Origin: Candidatus Bipolaricaulis anaerobius
Lineage (GTDB): Bacteria; Bipolaricaulota; Bipolaricaulia; Bipolaricaulales; Bipolaricaulaceae
Direction of reading: 5' to 3'
Length of the DNA stretch: 64,000 bases
Assembly: GCF_900465355.1 (NCBI RefSeq)
Contig: NZ_LS483254.1
Location: 124,001 to 188,000 of the forward strand
The notes beneath the pieces are model-generated. The model had not been told where the DNA came from and did no database searches. It worked only from the letters and a program-made list of their open reading frames with translations. Shown one piece after another: positions 17,463-26,604 of the stretch (position 1 is the first letter of the stretch; the number at the start of each line of letters is the position of its first letter). The position numbers were made by a program, and so were the translations under genes.

Positions 17463-18506
17463 TCACAGCAGCTCCCCGGCCCGCCTCAGGAACGCCACCA
17501 CGAGGTCGAGGGTCGCCTCGAGGTCCGCGAGGTACAGCGTTGAGACCGGGGAGTGGATGTACCGGCACGGCACGGACACCACCCCGGTGAGGATCCCCCC
17601 CCGCTCGAGGTGGATCGCCCCCGCGTCCGTGGATCCGTAGGCGGGGAGCTTGTACTGGTAGGAGATCCCATTCTCGTCGGCGATCTTCTCCAGGAACCGG
17701 GCGAGCTTGGGCTTGACCGTGATCGAGCGGTCGGCAAGGGTGATCGCCGGTCCGTGCCCGAGGCGTACCGGCTGTTTCGCCTCCGGGACCCCGGGCATGT
17801 CCGCCCCGATCGTCCCCTCCAGGGCGAGGGCGAGCTTGGGGGCCACGCGGTACGCGGCGGCCTTCGCCCCCCGCAGCCCCCCCTCCTCGTGGACGGCGAA
17901 GTTGACGACGAGCTTGTAGGGGAGCTTCTCCTTGGCCAGGATCCGCAGCGCCTCAGCGGCCACGAGGCACCCCGCCCGGTCATCGAACGCCTTCCCCGTC
18001 ACGTACCCCTCCTGAAGCCTAAGGAACGGGTAGTGGATCGTCGCCGGGTCACCGATGTGCACGCCGAACGCCTCCGCCTCGTCCCGGCTGCGGGCCCCGA
18101 TGTCCACGAACAGGTCGTCGAGCGGAACGACCTTGTCCCGGTCCCCGTCCGACTGGATGTGGGGCGGGGTGCTCCCGATGACCCCGTGGACCTTCTCCCC
18201 GCTCCGGGTGAGGATCGTGAGGCGGTGGGCCATGAGGATCCGGTCGTCCCATCCGCCGAGGGCGGTGAGGCGCAGGAACCCGTCCTTCTCGATCCACTTC
18301 ACCATGAACCCCACCTCGTCCATGTGTGCATCGAGCATCACCGCGTCCCCGCTCCCCCGGGAGCAGGTGAGGTTCCCGAGGGTGTCCGTCTCGCAGCTCT
18401 CCACGTACGGGGAGACCATCCCGTGGAGGACCTCCCGCGCCTCGTCCTCAAACCCTGCCACCCCGAACGCATCGGACAACTTCTGTAGCTTCTGTTCCAG
18501 GTTCAC
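17463..18506 (-). CDS. M42-family metallopeptidase (TET-type aminopeptidase)
   Basis: A 347-residue di-zinc aminopeptidase. Metal and catalytic residues are visible: H and D in MLDAHMDEVGFMV, D in GKAFDDRAGC, the E-E pair in AVHEEGGLRGA, the D in KLPAYGSTDAGA and the late H in YIHSPVST. M42 enzymes assemble as dodecamers and trim peptides in the cytoplasm; they are frequent in archaea and thermophilic anaerobes. The GTG start at 18506 follows GGAGAG. It lies 36 bases downstream of uvrC on the same strand. Confidence 0.92.
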   Translation of the reverse strand: MNLEQKLQKLSDAFGVAGFEDEAREVLHGMVSPYVESCETDTLGNLTCSRGSGDAVMLDAHMDEVGFMVKWIEKDGFLRLTALGGWDDRILMAHRLTILTRSGEKVHGVIGSTPPHIQSDGDRDKVVPLDDLFVDIGARSRDEAEAFGVHIGDPATIHYPFLRLQEGYVTGKAFDDRAGCLVAAEALRILAKEKLPYKLVVNFAVHEEGGLRGAKAAAYRVAPKLALALEGTIGADMPGVPEAKQPVRLGHGPAITLADRSITVKPKLARFLEKIADENGISYQYKLPAYGSTDAGAIHLERGGILTGVVSVPCRYIHSPVSTLYLADLEATLDLVVAFLRRAGELL

Positions 18507-18542
18507 GCGCTCTCCTTTCGATCCGGTGCAGGATTATACCGG

Positions 18543-20381
18543 CTAGGCGTGGAGGGCCTTGTAGAGGAGCTCCGCCGTGGAGCGGGGGAGGCCAGGCACG
18601 GAGAGGAGCTCCTCGAGACTCGCCCGGCGCAGTCCGTCCACGGACCCGAACCGCGCCAGGAGCAGGGCCTTGCGCCGCGGGCCGATCCCAGGAACGGTGT
18701 CGAGGAGGCTTCCTAAAGTCCTCTTCTCGCGCAGGGTGCGGTGGTAGGTGATCGCGAACCGGTGCGCCTCATCGCGGATCCCCTGGAGGAGCTTGAGGGC
18801 AGGCGAGCCGCGGGGGAGCCGGATCGGATCCGCACGACCCGGCACGTAGACGAGCTCCTCCCGCTTGGCAAGCGCCGCGACCTCGATCCCAGACAGGTCC
18901 ACCTCCGCCAGAGCCCGCTCCGCGACCCCGAGCTGGCCCTTCCCCCCATCCACAAGGATCAGGTCGGGGAGGTCGGAGAACCGGCCGCGGGCCACGGACG
19001 GATCGGAGATCTCGGCGAGGCCGTGGCGGAGCCGGCGGCGGAGGACCTCGGCCATCATCGCGTAGTCATCGGGCTTCCCCGAGATCCGCACCCGGAACTT
19101 GCGGTACGCGTCCCGCCGCGGCCGACCTCCCACGAACACGACCATCGAGCCGGTCGCCTCCTGCCCCTGGAGGTTCGAGATGTCGTACGCCTCGATCCGC
19201 CACGGGCGGGCGGAGAGGCCGAGGGCCTCCCCGAGCTCGTCCACCGCCTCCTCCTCCGCCGGGGGGGCGGTGACCTTTTCCGCCTGCTTCAAAGCCAGGG
19301 CCGCGTTGCGCTCCGCCATCTCCAGGATCGCCCGCCGCTCTGGGGAGCGGGGGACGCCGATGTGGACCCGCCCTCCCCGCCGGCCGGCGAGGTAGGCAGC
19401 GAGGGCCCCCGACTCCGCCACCGGAACTGGAACGAGGACTTCGCTCGGGATCGCTGTCGTACGCGTGTAATACTGGTCAAGGAACTCCTCCAGTGCCTCC
19501 TGGGGGGTGGAGCCGGGAGGGAGGGCGAGGGGGAACCCCTCCCGCCCGATGAGGCGCCCCGCCCGTACGATGAGGACCGCACCATGGCCTCGCTCCTCGT
19601 TCACCTCTACTGCCACCGCATCGAGGTCCACCGGTTCGGGGAGGGCCACCGCCTGCCGCTCCCGGATCCGCTCCAGGGCGTGCACGGTGTCCCTAAGGCG
19701 CGCTGCGTGCTCGAACCTCTCCTCGCCGGCCGCCCGCACCATCTGGAGGGCGAGGTCCTCCACCACCTGCTCCACCCGGCCCTCGAAGAGGAGCGCCGCC
19801 GCGTCCACTGCCCGCCGGTACTCCTCCGGGCTCACTAAGCCCGCGCACGGTCCGGAGCAACGGCCGATGTGGTAGAGGAGGCACGGCCGCTCGTAGCGCT
19901 TCTCCCCGACGGGCAGGTTGCAGGTGCGGATCGGGAATAGCTTGTGGGCGAGCTTGACCACGCGGCGCATGGAGCGGCTCGACGTGAACGGACCGAAGTA
20001 GCGGGCGCCGTCGCCCGCGGGTCGGCGCACAACGAGGACCCGGGGGAACGGCTCGGCGGTGATCTTGAGGTAGGGGTAGCGCTTGTCGTCGCGGAGGCGG
20101 GTGTTGAACCGGGGGCGGTGTTTCTTGACGAGGGCATCCTCGAGGACGAGGGCGTCCTCCTCCGTCCCGGTCACGATCACCTCCAGGTCGCGCGCCTCGC
20201 GCACGAGGAGGCGCACCTTGGGCGAGAGGGTGCGGGGGGACTGGAAGTAGGAGCGGACCCGGTCGCGGAGCGAGGAGGCCTTCCCGACGTAGAGGATCGT
20301 CCCGTCCCCGCCGCGGAACAGGTACACCCCGGGGGACTTGGGGAGGTCCCCCACCTTCGCCGCGAGGTCTTCGTTGGCCAT
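18543..20381 (-). CDS. uvrC: UvrABC system protein C
   Basis: A 612-residue excinuclease subunit that makes both incisions in nucleotide excision repair. It has a GIY-YIG domain (PGVYLFRGGDGTILYVGKA), a cysteine-containing region (CNLPVG, RPCLLYHIGRCSGPC), a UvrB-binding UVR segment, the RNase H-like endonuclease domain (IEAYDISNLQGQEATGSMVVF, DLILVDGGKGQLGVA) and a C-terminal tandem HhH (TVPGIGPRRKALLLARFGS). The ATG at 20381 (MANEDL) follows TGAGGAC; the frame is open to 20495 but the extra residues are basic and atypical. Confidence 0.95.
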   Translation of the reverse strand: MANEDLAAKVGDLPKSPGVYLFRGGDGTILYVGKASSLRDRVRSYFQSPRTLSPKVRLLVREARDLEVIVTGTEEDALVLEDALVKKHRPRFNTRLRDDKRYPYLKITAEPFPRVLVVRRPAGDGARYFGPFTSSRSMRRVVKLAHKLFPIRTCNLPVGEKRYERPCLLYHIGRCSGPCAGLVSPEEYRRAVDAAALLFEGRVEQVVEDLALQMVRAAGEERFEHAARLRDTVHALERIRERQAVALPEPVDLDAVAVEVNEERGHGAVLIVRAGRLIGREGFPLALPPGSTPQEALEEFLDQYYTRTTAIPSEVLVPVPVAESGALAAYLAGRRGGRVHIGVPRSPERRAILEMAERNAALALKQAEKVTAPPAEEEAVDELGEALGLSARPWRIEAYDISNLQGQEATGSMVVFVGGRPRRDAYRKFRVRISGKPDDYAMMAEVLRRRLRHGLAEISDPSVARGRFSDLPDLILVDGGKGQLGVAERALAEVDLSGIEVAALAKREELVYVPGRADPIRLPRGSPALKLLQGIRDEAHRFAITYHRTLREKRTLGSLLDTVPGIGPRRKALLLARFGSVDGLRRASLEELLSVPGLPRSTAELLYKALHA

Positions 20382-20626
20382 GATCGTCCTCATTCTCCGC
20401 GGGAAGCGACGGACTTGCAGGTGCCGCCTCACCCCCTTCCTCGGGGGGCGCGAGAAGGTCCAACCGCTCCGCAACCGAGGGTCAGGACTCTCCAATGCCG
20501 GAATCCTGTTAGTACGTTGGGCGTCCTTGGCTGACGCCTGCGCCGTCCTCTTCTAGCCCAAGCATGGGGGCTTCCTCGGCCCACCAGGTCGAGCCAGGGC
20601 AGCTGTCACGGCCTCCCGGAGCTAGG

Positions 20627-20663
20627 GTCGCAATCCCTTTCAGGGTTCCGTAGGTGGTTCTAC
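20627..20663 (-). CRISPR. Single relic CRISPR-type repeat
   Basis: A 37-base unit on the minus strand. Its 3' half has the hallmarks of type III-associated repeats: an internal stem CCCTGAAAGGG followed by the handle ATTGCGAC. From memory, this matches repeats such as the Thermus ones ending GTAAGGGGATTGCGAC. The 5' part begins GTAGAACCACC, a slightly degraded form of the usual GTTGCAA start. Only one copy is present, so there is no array. It abuts the cas10-like fragment exactly at the fragment's stop codon. The call rests on motif similarity, not repetition. Confidence 0.55.
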
Positions 20664-20857
20664 TGATGCCACCCCACAGGAGCACAAAGGGGTTGCCACT
20701 GGGGGGGAACATACTGACTCACAAACTTGTCGCCCACCGCCGGGTGATTCCTACCGCCGGCCGACACTTCGCCGGCCCGCTGGCCAAGCTTTCCAATATC
20801 GTGGAGGAGGCCGGCCAACGCTGCCCGAGTAGCGAGATGACGCTCGTCCGCTCCCAT
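20660..20857 (-). pseudogene. Truncated Cas10/Csm1-like gene, HD-domain start only
   Basis: A 65-codon fragment. Residues 12-28 (AALAGLLHDIGKLGQRAGE) match the N-terminal HD motif of Cas10/Csm1, the large subunit of type III CRISPR effectors. NHPAVGDKFVSQYV and the final VGWHQ fit the next conserved histidine positions. Normal Cas10 proteins have about 700-1,000 residues; here the palm/cyclase domains are missing. The frame ends in TAG formed by the first bases of the adjoining CRISPR-type repeat. A promoter and ribosome site (GGGGGGT) remain in front. Other HD hydrolases share LLHDIGK, so the assignment is probable, not certain. Confidence 0.6.
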
Positions 20858-20877
20858 TGACCCCCCAGGTGCCGTCC

Positions 20878-20906
20878 AGTATAGGAAGGCTCAACTTGGG
20901 AGACAA
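20878..20906 (-). promoter_or_regulatory. Promoter of the cas10-like fragment
   Basis: On the minus strand, TTGTCT (20906-20901) and TATACT (20883-20878) are separated by exactly 17 bases. The -10 is 5/6 to consensus. The start would lie about 14 bases before the fragment's ATG at 20857. The promoter appears to have outlived the rest of the cas operon. Confidence 0.55.
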
Positions 20907-20948
20907 GTGCGCCGGCGCGGGGGAGAGCGTGGAAGGCACGAGCAAGAA

Positions 20949-21800
20949 CTAGAACCGGTGGGAGAGGAGGCCCCGGCAGGGGGCGAGGGCCAGGGCGAGG
21001 AGGAAGAAGGCAGTCGCCACGAGGACGATCGCTGCCCCGCTCGCGATCCCAAGGTAGAACGAGACGTAGAGGCCGATCACCCCGGCGAGGATCCCCAACA
21101 CCGCCGCGAGGCCCATCATCCACGGGAGACGGCGCGTGAGGAGGTACGCCGTCGCCGGCGGGGTGATGAGCATCGCCAGCACCAACGCCACCCCCACCGC
21201 CTGGAGCGAGATGACCACCGTCACCGCGATGAGGAGGAGGAGAAGGTGCCGGAACAGCCCCGTCCGCAGCCGGAGCGTGGCGGCGAACGTGGGGTCGAAC
21301 GAAACGACGAGGAACTCCTTGTAGAAGAGGACGACCAGGAGGATGACCACCGCCCCGATCCCGACCGTAAGCCCGAGGTCCGCTGGCGATACGGAGAGGA
21401 CGTTCCCGAACAAGAAGTGAGCGAGATCCACCGCGTACCCGCGCACGGTCGAGATGAGGGCGATCCCGAGGGCGAACATGCCCGCGAACACGATCCCGAT
21501 CGCCGTGTCCTCCTTCAGGCGACTGCGCCGGCTCACCTCCCCGATCCCAAGGGAAGCCAGGATCGCCGCTCCGAGGGCCCACAGGAGGATCGGGCCGCGG
21601 TCCCCCCGATGCACGAGGTACCCCACCGCCACCCCAGGGAGGATGGAGTGGGCGAGTGCATCGCCGAAGAACGCCATCCCCTGGAGGACGACGTACGTCC
21701 CCACCACAGCGCACGTCCCCCCCACCACCACCACGGCGAGGAGGGCCCGCACCATGAACGGGTAAGAGAACGGACCTACGAAAAACTCAACGATCCCCAT
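20949..21800 (-). CDS. Metal ABC transporter permease (ZnuB/MntB type)
   Basis: A 283-residue membrane protein of the ABC-3 family with about eight helices and the typical GTYVVLQGMAFFGDALAHSILPGVAVGYL segment in the first third. With the overlapping ATPase and binding-protein genes it forms a zinc or manganese importer. The ATG at 21800 was chosen because the family starts here, and it overlaps the ATPase gene by 14 bases. Confidence 0.9.
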   Translation of the reverse strand: MGIVEFFVGPFSYPFMVRALLAVVVVGGTCAVVGTYVVLQGMAFFGDALAHSILPGVAVGYLVHRGDRGPILLWALGAAILASLGIGEVSRRSRLKEDTAIGIVFAGMFALGIALISTVRGYAVDLAHFLFGNVLSVSPADLGLTVGIGAVVILLVVLFYKEFLVVSFDPTFAATLRLRTGLFRHLLLLLIAVTVVISLQAVGVALVLAMLITPPATAYLLTRRLPWMMGLAAVLGILAGVIGLYVSFYLGIASGAAIVLVATAFFLLALALAPCRGLLSHRF

Positions 21801-22626
21801 GGTCGCCCCCTTCGCAGCACGTGTCGCTGAGGGCGACGGGTCCGGACGGGGTCTGGAAGATGCGCAGGCCGGTGCCGTACGCGGCGCGCAGCCGGTCGCC
21901 CGTGAACACCTCGGCGGGCGGGCCAAACCCGATCGCGCGCCCGCCCAGGAGGAGGGCGAGGGGGAAGTGGGCCTGGGCGAGGTCGAGCTCGTGGAGGGCG
22001 ACGATGGAGGTGATCCGCTGTTCCCGGAGCCGGCCGAGGAGGTCGAGGATCCCCGCCTGGGCCGGGGCATCGAGGCCCGCGAGGGGCTCATCGAGGAGGA
22101 GCACGGTCGCCTCCTGGACGATGGCCCGGGCGATGAACATCCGCTGCTGCTCCCCACCCGATAGCTCCCCGATCGGCCGGCGGGCGAGGTGAGAGATCCC
22201 GACGAGGGCCAATGCCTCCGCGACCCGCTCCCGGTCCTCTGCCCCCGGCCATCGCAGCGGGCCAAGGCGTCCCGTACGGCCCATCAGCACCACGTCGCTC
22301 ACCGCCAGGGGGAAGCGGAGGTCCACCCCCAGCCGCTGGGGGAGGTAGGCGATGCAGATGTGTCGCGCCGGCCGCTGCCCGAAGATCCGCACCTCGCCCA
22401 CTGTGGGGGGGAGCGTCCCTGAAAGGACGCGGAGGAGGGTCGTCTTCCCCGCCCCGTTCGGGCCGACGACGGCCAGGAGGTCGCCCGGTTCGAGCCGGAA
22501 CGAGATCCCAGCGAGGACGGCCTTCCCATCGAGGACGACCGCGACCTCCCGCACCTCCACCGCCGGGCCCGCGGCATGGGCGGGGTCGGGACAGGTCCGG
22601 CTCGCGCGGATCCGCTCCCTCGTCAT
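21787..22626 (-). CDS. Metal ABC transporter ATP-binding protein (ZnuC type)
   Basis: A 279-residue ABC ATPase: Walker A GPNGAGKTTLL, signature LSGGEQQRM, Walker B VLLLDEPLAGLD, and the switch histidine in ALHEL. The ATG at 22626 overlaps the upstream binding-protein gene by 4 bases (ATGA type), and the 3' end overlaps the permease. The cysteines and histidine near its C-terminus (DTCCEGGDHGDR) are unusual and could bind metal. Confidence 0.92.
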   Translation of the reverse strand: MTRERIRASRTCPDPAHAAGPAVEVREVAVVLDGKAVLAGISFRLEPGDLLAVVGPNGAGKTTLLRVLSGTLPPTVGEVRIFGQRPARHICIAYLPQRLGVDLRFPLAVSDVVLMGRTGRLGPLRWPGAEDRERVAEALALVGISHLARRPIGELSGGEQQRMFIARAIVQEATVLLLDEPLAGLDAPAQAGILDLLGRLREQRITSIVALHELDLAQAHFPLALLLGGRAIGFGPPAEVFTGDRLRAAYGTGLRIFQTPSGPVALSDTCCEGGDHGDR

Positions 22627-23510
22627 CCGCGGAGCGCCTCCACGATCCGCCGCACGTTCTCCCGCATGAACGAGAGGTAATCCGGGGCCGGGCCGTCCAG
22701 CGCGGAGAGGGATCCCTGGAACAGGACCACCACCCTGACCCCCGTGTCGCGGGCGAGCTCGGAAGCGAGGTCGGGGTTGAACTCCGGGGACACGAACACG
22801 GCCGGCACGCCCAGGTTGCGGATCCGGTCCACGAGGATGGCCCTGTCCCGCGCCGAGGGCTCGGCGAGGGTGCTGAGGGCGGGGATGATCGCCCCCCCTA
22901 CGACGAACCCGTAGCGGTCTGCAAAGTACCCGAGGGCCCAGTGATCCGTGATGAGGACGCGTCGCGCGGGGGGGAGGACGGCCACCTGTTCCTGGATCCA
23001 CCGGTCGAGCGCGGCGAGCTCCTCCCGGTACGCCGCGGCGCGGGCGGCGAACTCCTCCTTCCCGGGGGGGTCAAGCCTGCCGAGGGCGGACTCGATCGTG
23101 CGCGTCCACTCCGCGACGAGTAGCGGATCGAACCATACGTGGGGATCGGTCCCGCCGTGGCCCTCGCCGGGAGCGAGCGCGCGCAGGGGGAGCCCAGCGG
23201 AGAGGTCCACCACCTTCCCCTGGAGCTCGGGGGACGAGAGGATGCGGGCCAGTCCCTCCTCAAGCCCCGCCCCGGCGATGAACACCGCGTCCGCGCGAGA
23301 GAGGGCGACGAGGTCCTGCGGCGTGGGCTCGAACGTGTGGGGATCCGTCCCCGGGGGGAAGAGGATGGCCAGCGCCACCCTCTCTCCTCCCACCTCCTTG
23401 ACCACGTCCCCCACGATGGACGTCGTCGCCACCGCCGCGACGGGGGCGCCGAGTGAGGCAAGGGAAAAGGAAGCCACTGCCATGCCGACGAGCCATTTCG
23501 CTGCGGGCAC
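22623..23510 (-). CDS. Metal ABC transporter substrate-binding protein (ZnuA type)
   Basis: A 295-residue cluster 9 binding protein. A hydrophobic export signal (WLVGMAVASFSLASLGAPVAA) is followed by TTSIVGDVVKEVGG. The metal ligands are visible: H in GTDPHTFEPTPQDL, H in GGTDPHVWFDP, H in ITDHWALGYFADRYGF and a later acidic residue. The His-rich loop common in zinc-specific members is short here (GEGHGGTDPH), so Zn and Mn cannot be told apart. The start is uncertain: GTG 23510 fits the signal peptide, and ATG 23483 is the alternative. Confidence 0.88.
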   Translation of the reverse strand: MPAAKWLVGMAVASFSLASLGAPVAAVATTSIVGDVVKEVGGERVALAILFPPGTDPHTFEPTPQDLVALSRADAVFIAGAGLEEGLARILSSPELQGKVVDLSAGLPLRALAPGEGHGGTDPHVWFDPLLVAEWTRTIESALGRLDPPGKEEFAARAAAYREELAALDRWIQEQVAVLPPARRVLITDHWALGYFADRYGFVVGGAIIPALSTLAEPSARDRAILVDRIRNLGVPAVFVSPEFNPDLASELARDTGVRVVVLFQGSLSALDGPAPDYLSFMRENVRRIVEALRG

Positions 23511-23668
23511 AGGTTCAGTGTAGCGTTGGCTCCGCAGGAGGGCAACACAGCGCGGCGAACGAACGCGCGATCCGCGCAGCGAACCACGGAGGAGGGACAT
23601 CGCACAGGACAGCGCTGGCCCCGTGAAACGAAAGGGGTGAGAATGCAGGCGAGGGGTTCGGAGCGGGG

Positions 23669-25276
23669 ATGGATGTAGCCACAGTGGTGATCAGCGCCGC
23701 AGGGGGCCTGGCCCTCTTCCTGTACGGGCTGCGCGTCCTGAGCAGTGCCCTCAAGCGGGCGACCGGCGAGCGGGTGCGCACCCTCTTGGAGCGCCTCACC
23801 GATACGCCGTACCGCGGTGTCCTCGTGGGCATCGCCACCACCGGGGTCCTCCAGTCGAGCAGCGTGGTGATGGTCCTCCTCATCGGGCTCATCAACGCCG
23901 GGGTCCTCTCGCTCCGCCAGGGGATGGGGGTCATGCTGGGGGCAGAGATCGGGACCTCGGTCACCGCCCAGCTCATCGCGTTCCGGATCGGCGACTACTA
24001 CCTGCCGATCATCGCCATCGGGTTCGTGCTGGCCGAGCTAGGCCGCGGTCGCCGGGGGGGCGATGTCGGCCGCGCGCTGCTCGGGTTTGGGCTCTTGTTC
24101 CTGGGGATGGACGTGATGTCCGATGGGCTGCGCGGCCTGGCGGAGAGCGAGATGGTGGTGAACCTCCTGTCCTCGCTCGGTACGAACGTGCCGCTCGGCG
24201 TGCTCATCGGAGCGGGCGTCACAGCGGTGATCCAAAGCTCGTCGGCGATGACCGCGCTCGTGATCGCGATGGGGTCCGCCGGCGTCCTCCCCCTTCCCGC
24301 GGCGATCGCCCTCATCCTCGGGGCGAACATCGGCACCACGGTGACCGCCCAGATCGCGTCGGTGGGGGCGTCCCTCGCCGCGCGGCAACTGGCGCGGGCC
24401 CAGCTCCTCGTGAACGCGATCGGCGTGGCCGTGTTCATCCCCCTCGTGCCGTGGTATGCCGCGCTCATGGCGCAGACCTCGCCCCTCCTCGCCCGCCAGA
24501 TCGCCAATGCCCACACGCTTTTCAACGTCGCCAGCACGCTCGCCTTCCTCCCCCTCACCGGCGGGCTGGCGTGGCTGGCGGGACGGATCACCCACGGCCA
24601 GCCGCCCGTGGTCTCCACCGGCCCCGTGCACCTCGCGGAGGCGTTCCTCGCCGCACCCGCGGTAGCGCTCAGTCAGGCGCGGCACGAGCTCCTGCGGATG
24701 TCGGACCTGACCCACGTCATGATCGAGCAGTGCCGCCACGGGCTCCTCGAGCGCGAGGAGGCTCCCCTGAGCGAGGTCCTCGAGATCGAGCGCGCGGTGG
24801 ACGAGCTGAAGACTGCGATCGAAGCCTACCTCGAGCGGATCCCCACCGACGCCCTCTCCACCCGCGACGAGCGGCGGTTGCACGTCCTCGACCACGCCAC
24901 CGGTGACATCGAGCGGGTGGGGGACCAGGCGGTGAACATCGCCGAGCGGGGGAGGGTCATCCTGGCGAAGGGGTACCCCCTCTCCGCGCCCGCCCGTGCT
25001 GACCTCCAGACGATGTTCGACAAGGCGACGGCCCTGTACCGGGAGGCGGTAGAAGCGCTGCGGGACGAGGATCAGGACAAGGCCCGGGAGGCCCTCCGCC
25101 TCGAGGCGGAGGTGGACCGCCTCGAAAAGCAGTCCAAGGAAGCGCACTTCCGGCGCGTGGACGAGGGGATCTGCCAGGCCGAGGCAGGGGCGCTGTACCT
25201 GGAGATCCTCCATAACCTGGAGCGGATCGGCGACCACGCCGTGAACATCGCTGGCGACGTCCTCTACGCCCTATGA
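23669..25276 (+). CDS. Na+/phosphate cotransporter with PhoU-like tail
   Basis: A 535-residue protein. Residues 1-310 form two inverted Na/Pi-cotransporter repeats, each with a QSSS motif (GVLQSSSVVMVLL and AVIQSSSAMTALV) and GxxIGT sequences (GAEIGTSVTAQ, GANIGTTVTAQ). Residues about 340-535 are helical PhoU-like repeats (LDHATGDIERVGDQAVNIAE, LHNLERIGDHAVNIAGDVL). It probably takes up phosphate with sodium, with the PhoU-like part as regulator. The gene is divergent from the znu-type operon with about 160 bases between starts. Confidence 0.92.
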   Translation: MDVATVVISAAGGLALFLYGLRVLSSALKRATGERVRTLLERLTDTPYRGVLVGIATTGVLQSSSVVMVLLIGLINAGVLSLRQGMGVMLGAEIGTSVTAQLIAFRIGDYYLPIIAIGFVLAELGRGRRGGDVGRALLGFGLLFLGMDVMSDGLRGLAESEMVVNLLSSLGTNVPLGVLIGAGVTAVIQSSSAMTALVIAMGSAGVLPLPAAIALILGANIGTTVTAQIASVGASLAARQLARAQLLVNAIGVAVFIPLVPWYAALMAQTSPLLARQIANAHTLFNVASTLAFLPLTGGLAWLAGRITHGQPPVVSTGPVHLAEAFLAAPAVALSQARHELLRMSDLTHVMIEQCRHGLLEREEAPLSEVLEIERAVDELKTAIEAYLERIPTDALSTRDERRLHVLDHATGDIERVGDQAVNIAERGRVILAKGYPLSAPARADLQTMFDKATALYREAVEALRDEDQDKAREALRLEAEVDRLEKQSKEAHFRRVDEGICQAEAGALYLEILHNLERIGDHAVNIAGDVLYAL

Positions 25277-25291
25277 GAGGAGCCTGAACCG

Positions 25292-26044
25292 CTAGCCCAC
25301 CTTCCCCACCGGGGCGAGGTAGATCGTGAACTCGTCCTCCCCGTCCACCCCCAGCAGGGCGTCCATCCTCTCCTGGTGGTAGGCACCGACCGCACACGTC
25401 CCGGCGCCGATCGCCTCGCAGGCCAGGTACAGGTTCTGGCACATGTGGCCCGCATCCATGGCGATCACCTTGTGCGAGGACACGCTGTACCGCCACTCCG
25501 TGCGGTAGGGGACGGTTGTCCACGCGAACACGACCGCCGCCTGGCCCACGAACTCCTGCCCCAGGCACCCCGCGGTAACCTTCGCCGGGAAGTCTGGATC
25601 CGAACGAAGGAATACGAGCGAGTGGTCAAGGGGGAGGTACCGGTACAGTCCCGGTGCGAGGCCCGTGACCCGGTTCACGACGAGGTACGTCTCAAACGGG
25701 TGACGCGCCCCCGCCGAGGGCACGGTGCGCAGGCTGGCCACCCCGTCACGTACGATCCGCTGCACGCCCTGGACGGACCACAGGAGGAACGTGAGCTCCT
25801 CCAGGGTGAGCGGATCCGCGGTGAACCGGCGGCGGCTGCGGCGGGAGGAGATGGCATCGCGGAGGGGAACCTCGCCCACACGAAGCGTCTGCGGATCGGG
25901 GAGCTTCACGACGGGCGCCCCGTCCGGCGCGGGCCTCTGGAGAGGGGGATGGGGGATCCCCTTCCTCTGGTCGGTCTCGATCTCCTGCGCCCTCGCCCAG
26001 GCTGTAGCCTTCAGGAACTGGCGACCAAGTGTGATTTCGTCCAT
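25292..26044 (-). CDS. SagB/ThcOx-family nitroreductase-like oxidase
   Basis: A 250-residue flavoprotein of the nitroreductase superfamily: SRRSRRRFTADPLTLEELTFLLW, the FMN-contact motif VPSAGARHPFETYLVV and late AMDAGHMCQNLYLACEAIG. SagB enzymes oxidise azolines to azoles in peptide natural products. No cyclodehydratase or precursor peptide gene is nearby, so a stand-alone redox role is more likely here. The 143 bases between this gene and ruvX show no feature I could name. Confidence 0.85.
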   Translation of the reverse strand: MDEITLGRQFLKATAWARAQEIETDQRKGIPHPPLQRPAPDGAPVVKLPDPQTLRVGEVPLRDAISSRRSRRRFTADPLTLEELTFLLWSVQGVQRIVRDGVASLRTVPSAGARHPFETYLVVNRVTGLAPGLYRYLPLDHSLVFLRSDPDFPAKVTAGCLGQEFVGQAAVVFAWTTVPYRTEWRYSVSSHKVIAMDAGHMCQNLYLACEAIGAGTCAVGAYHQERMDALLGVDGEDEFTIYLAPVGKVG

Positions 26045-26187
26045 CGCGCCCTCCTTCCTCTGCGCGGGTACCCAAGCTTACCCTGGACCGGGGCACCCCC
26101 GCACCGGGCGGGGACGATCCCCAATGCAGGCCTCTTTGCGGTTCCCGCGGCCCTCGCGAAGCTGGCCGGCGGGAAGAGCAGCGTCCC

Positions 26188-26604
26188 CTAGCTCCCCCGC
26201 TCGCGATCGAGCCACGCCTGGAGGATGAGGACGGCGGCGAGCTCGTCCCGGTGCCCTTTCCGTCTCCGGGCGGAGAGCCCCCCTTGGCGAAGGACGCGGT
26301 CGGCCTCCGAGGTGGTGAGCCGCTCGTCCACGTAGTGAAGCGGGAGGCGGGCCCGCTCCGCCACGGCCTGGGCGAGGTCGCGGGTCTTCCGAACCTGCTC
26401 CCCCTCGGTCCCATCCATGTTCAGGGGGAGGCCGACCACGAGGGCCCCGGCGCCGGTAGCATAGGCGAGGCGGGCGAGGTGCTCCGCATCCGCGTTCAGG
26501 CCCTGGCGTACGTAGACCCCGCGGCCGTGGGCGATCGTCCCCGTCTCATCGGAGACAGCGATCCCCACCCGCCGATCCCCGATGTCGAGCCCGAGCGCCC
26601 TCAT
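26188..26604 (-). CDS. ruvX: Putative pre-16S rRNA nuclease / Holliday junction resolvase YqgF
   Basis: A 138-residue RNase H-like protein: MRALGLDIGDRRVGIAVSD at the start, VVGLPLNMDGTEGEQ in the middle and VDERLTTSEADRVL late, the full set of RuvX/YqgF motifs with D, E and D catalytic positions. The function in most bacteria is processing of the 16S rRNA 5' end. Its ATG overlaps the ruvA stop by 4 bases. Confidence 0.93.
   Translation of the reverse strand: MRALGLDIGDRRVGIAVSDETGTIAHGRGVYVRQGLNADAEHLARLAYATGAGALVVGLPLNMDGTEGEQVRKTRDLAQAVAERARLPLHYVDERLTTSEADRVLRQGGLSARRRKGHRDELAAVLILQAWLDRERGS

Noticed and set aside
20627-20663. A full CRISPR array
   Set aside because: Only one repeat-like unit exists. 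I scanned about 150 bases on either side and found no second copy at spacer distance.
22623-23510. Specific naming of the metal transporter as ZnuABC
   Set aside because: The His-rich loop that separates zinc from manganese binding proteins is short and ambiguous, so no gene symbol was given.
26124-26191. Short plus-strand reading frame ending FAVPAALAKLAGGKSSVP, perhaps a gene fragment
   Set aside because: No start, ribosome site or recognisable family; it overlaps the end of ruvX and is probably a shadow frame.
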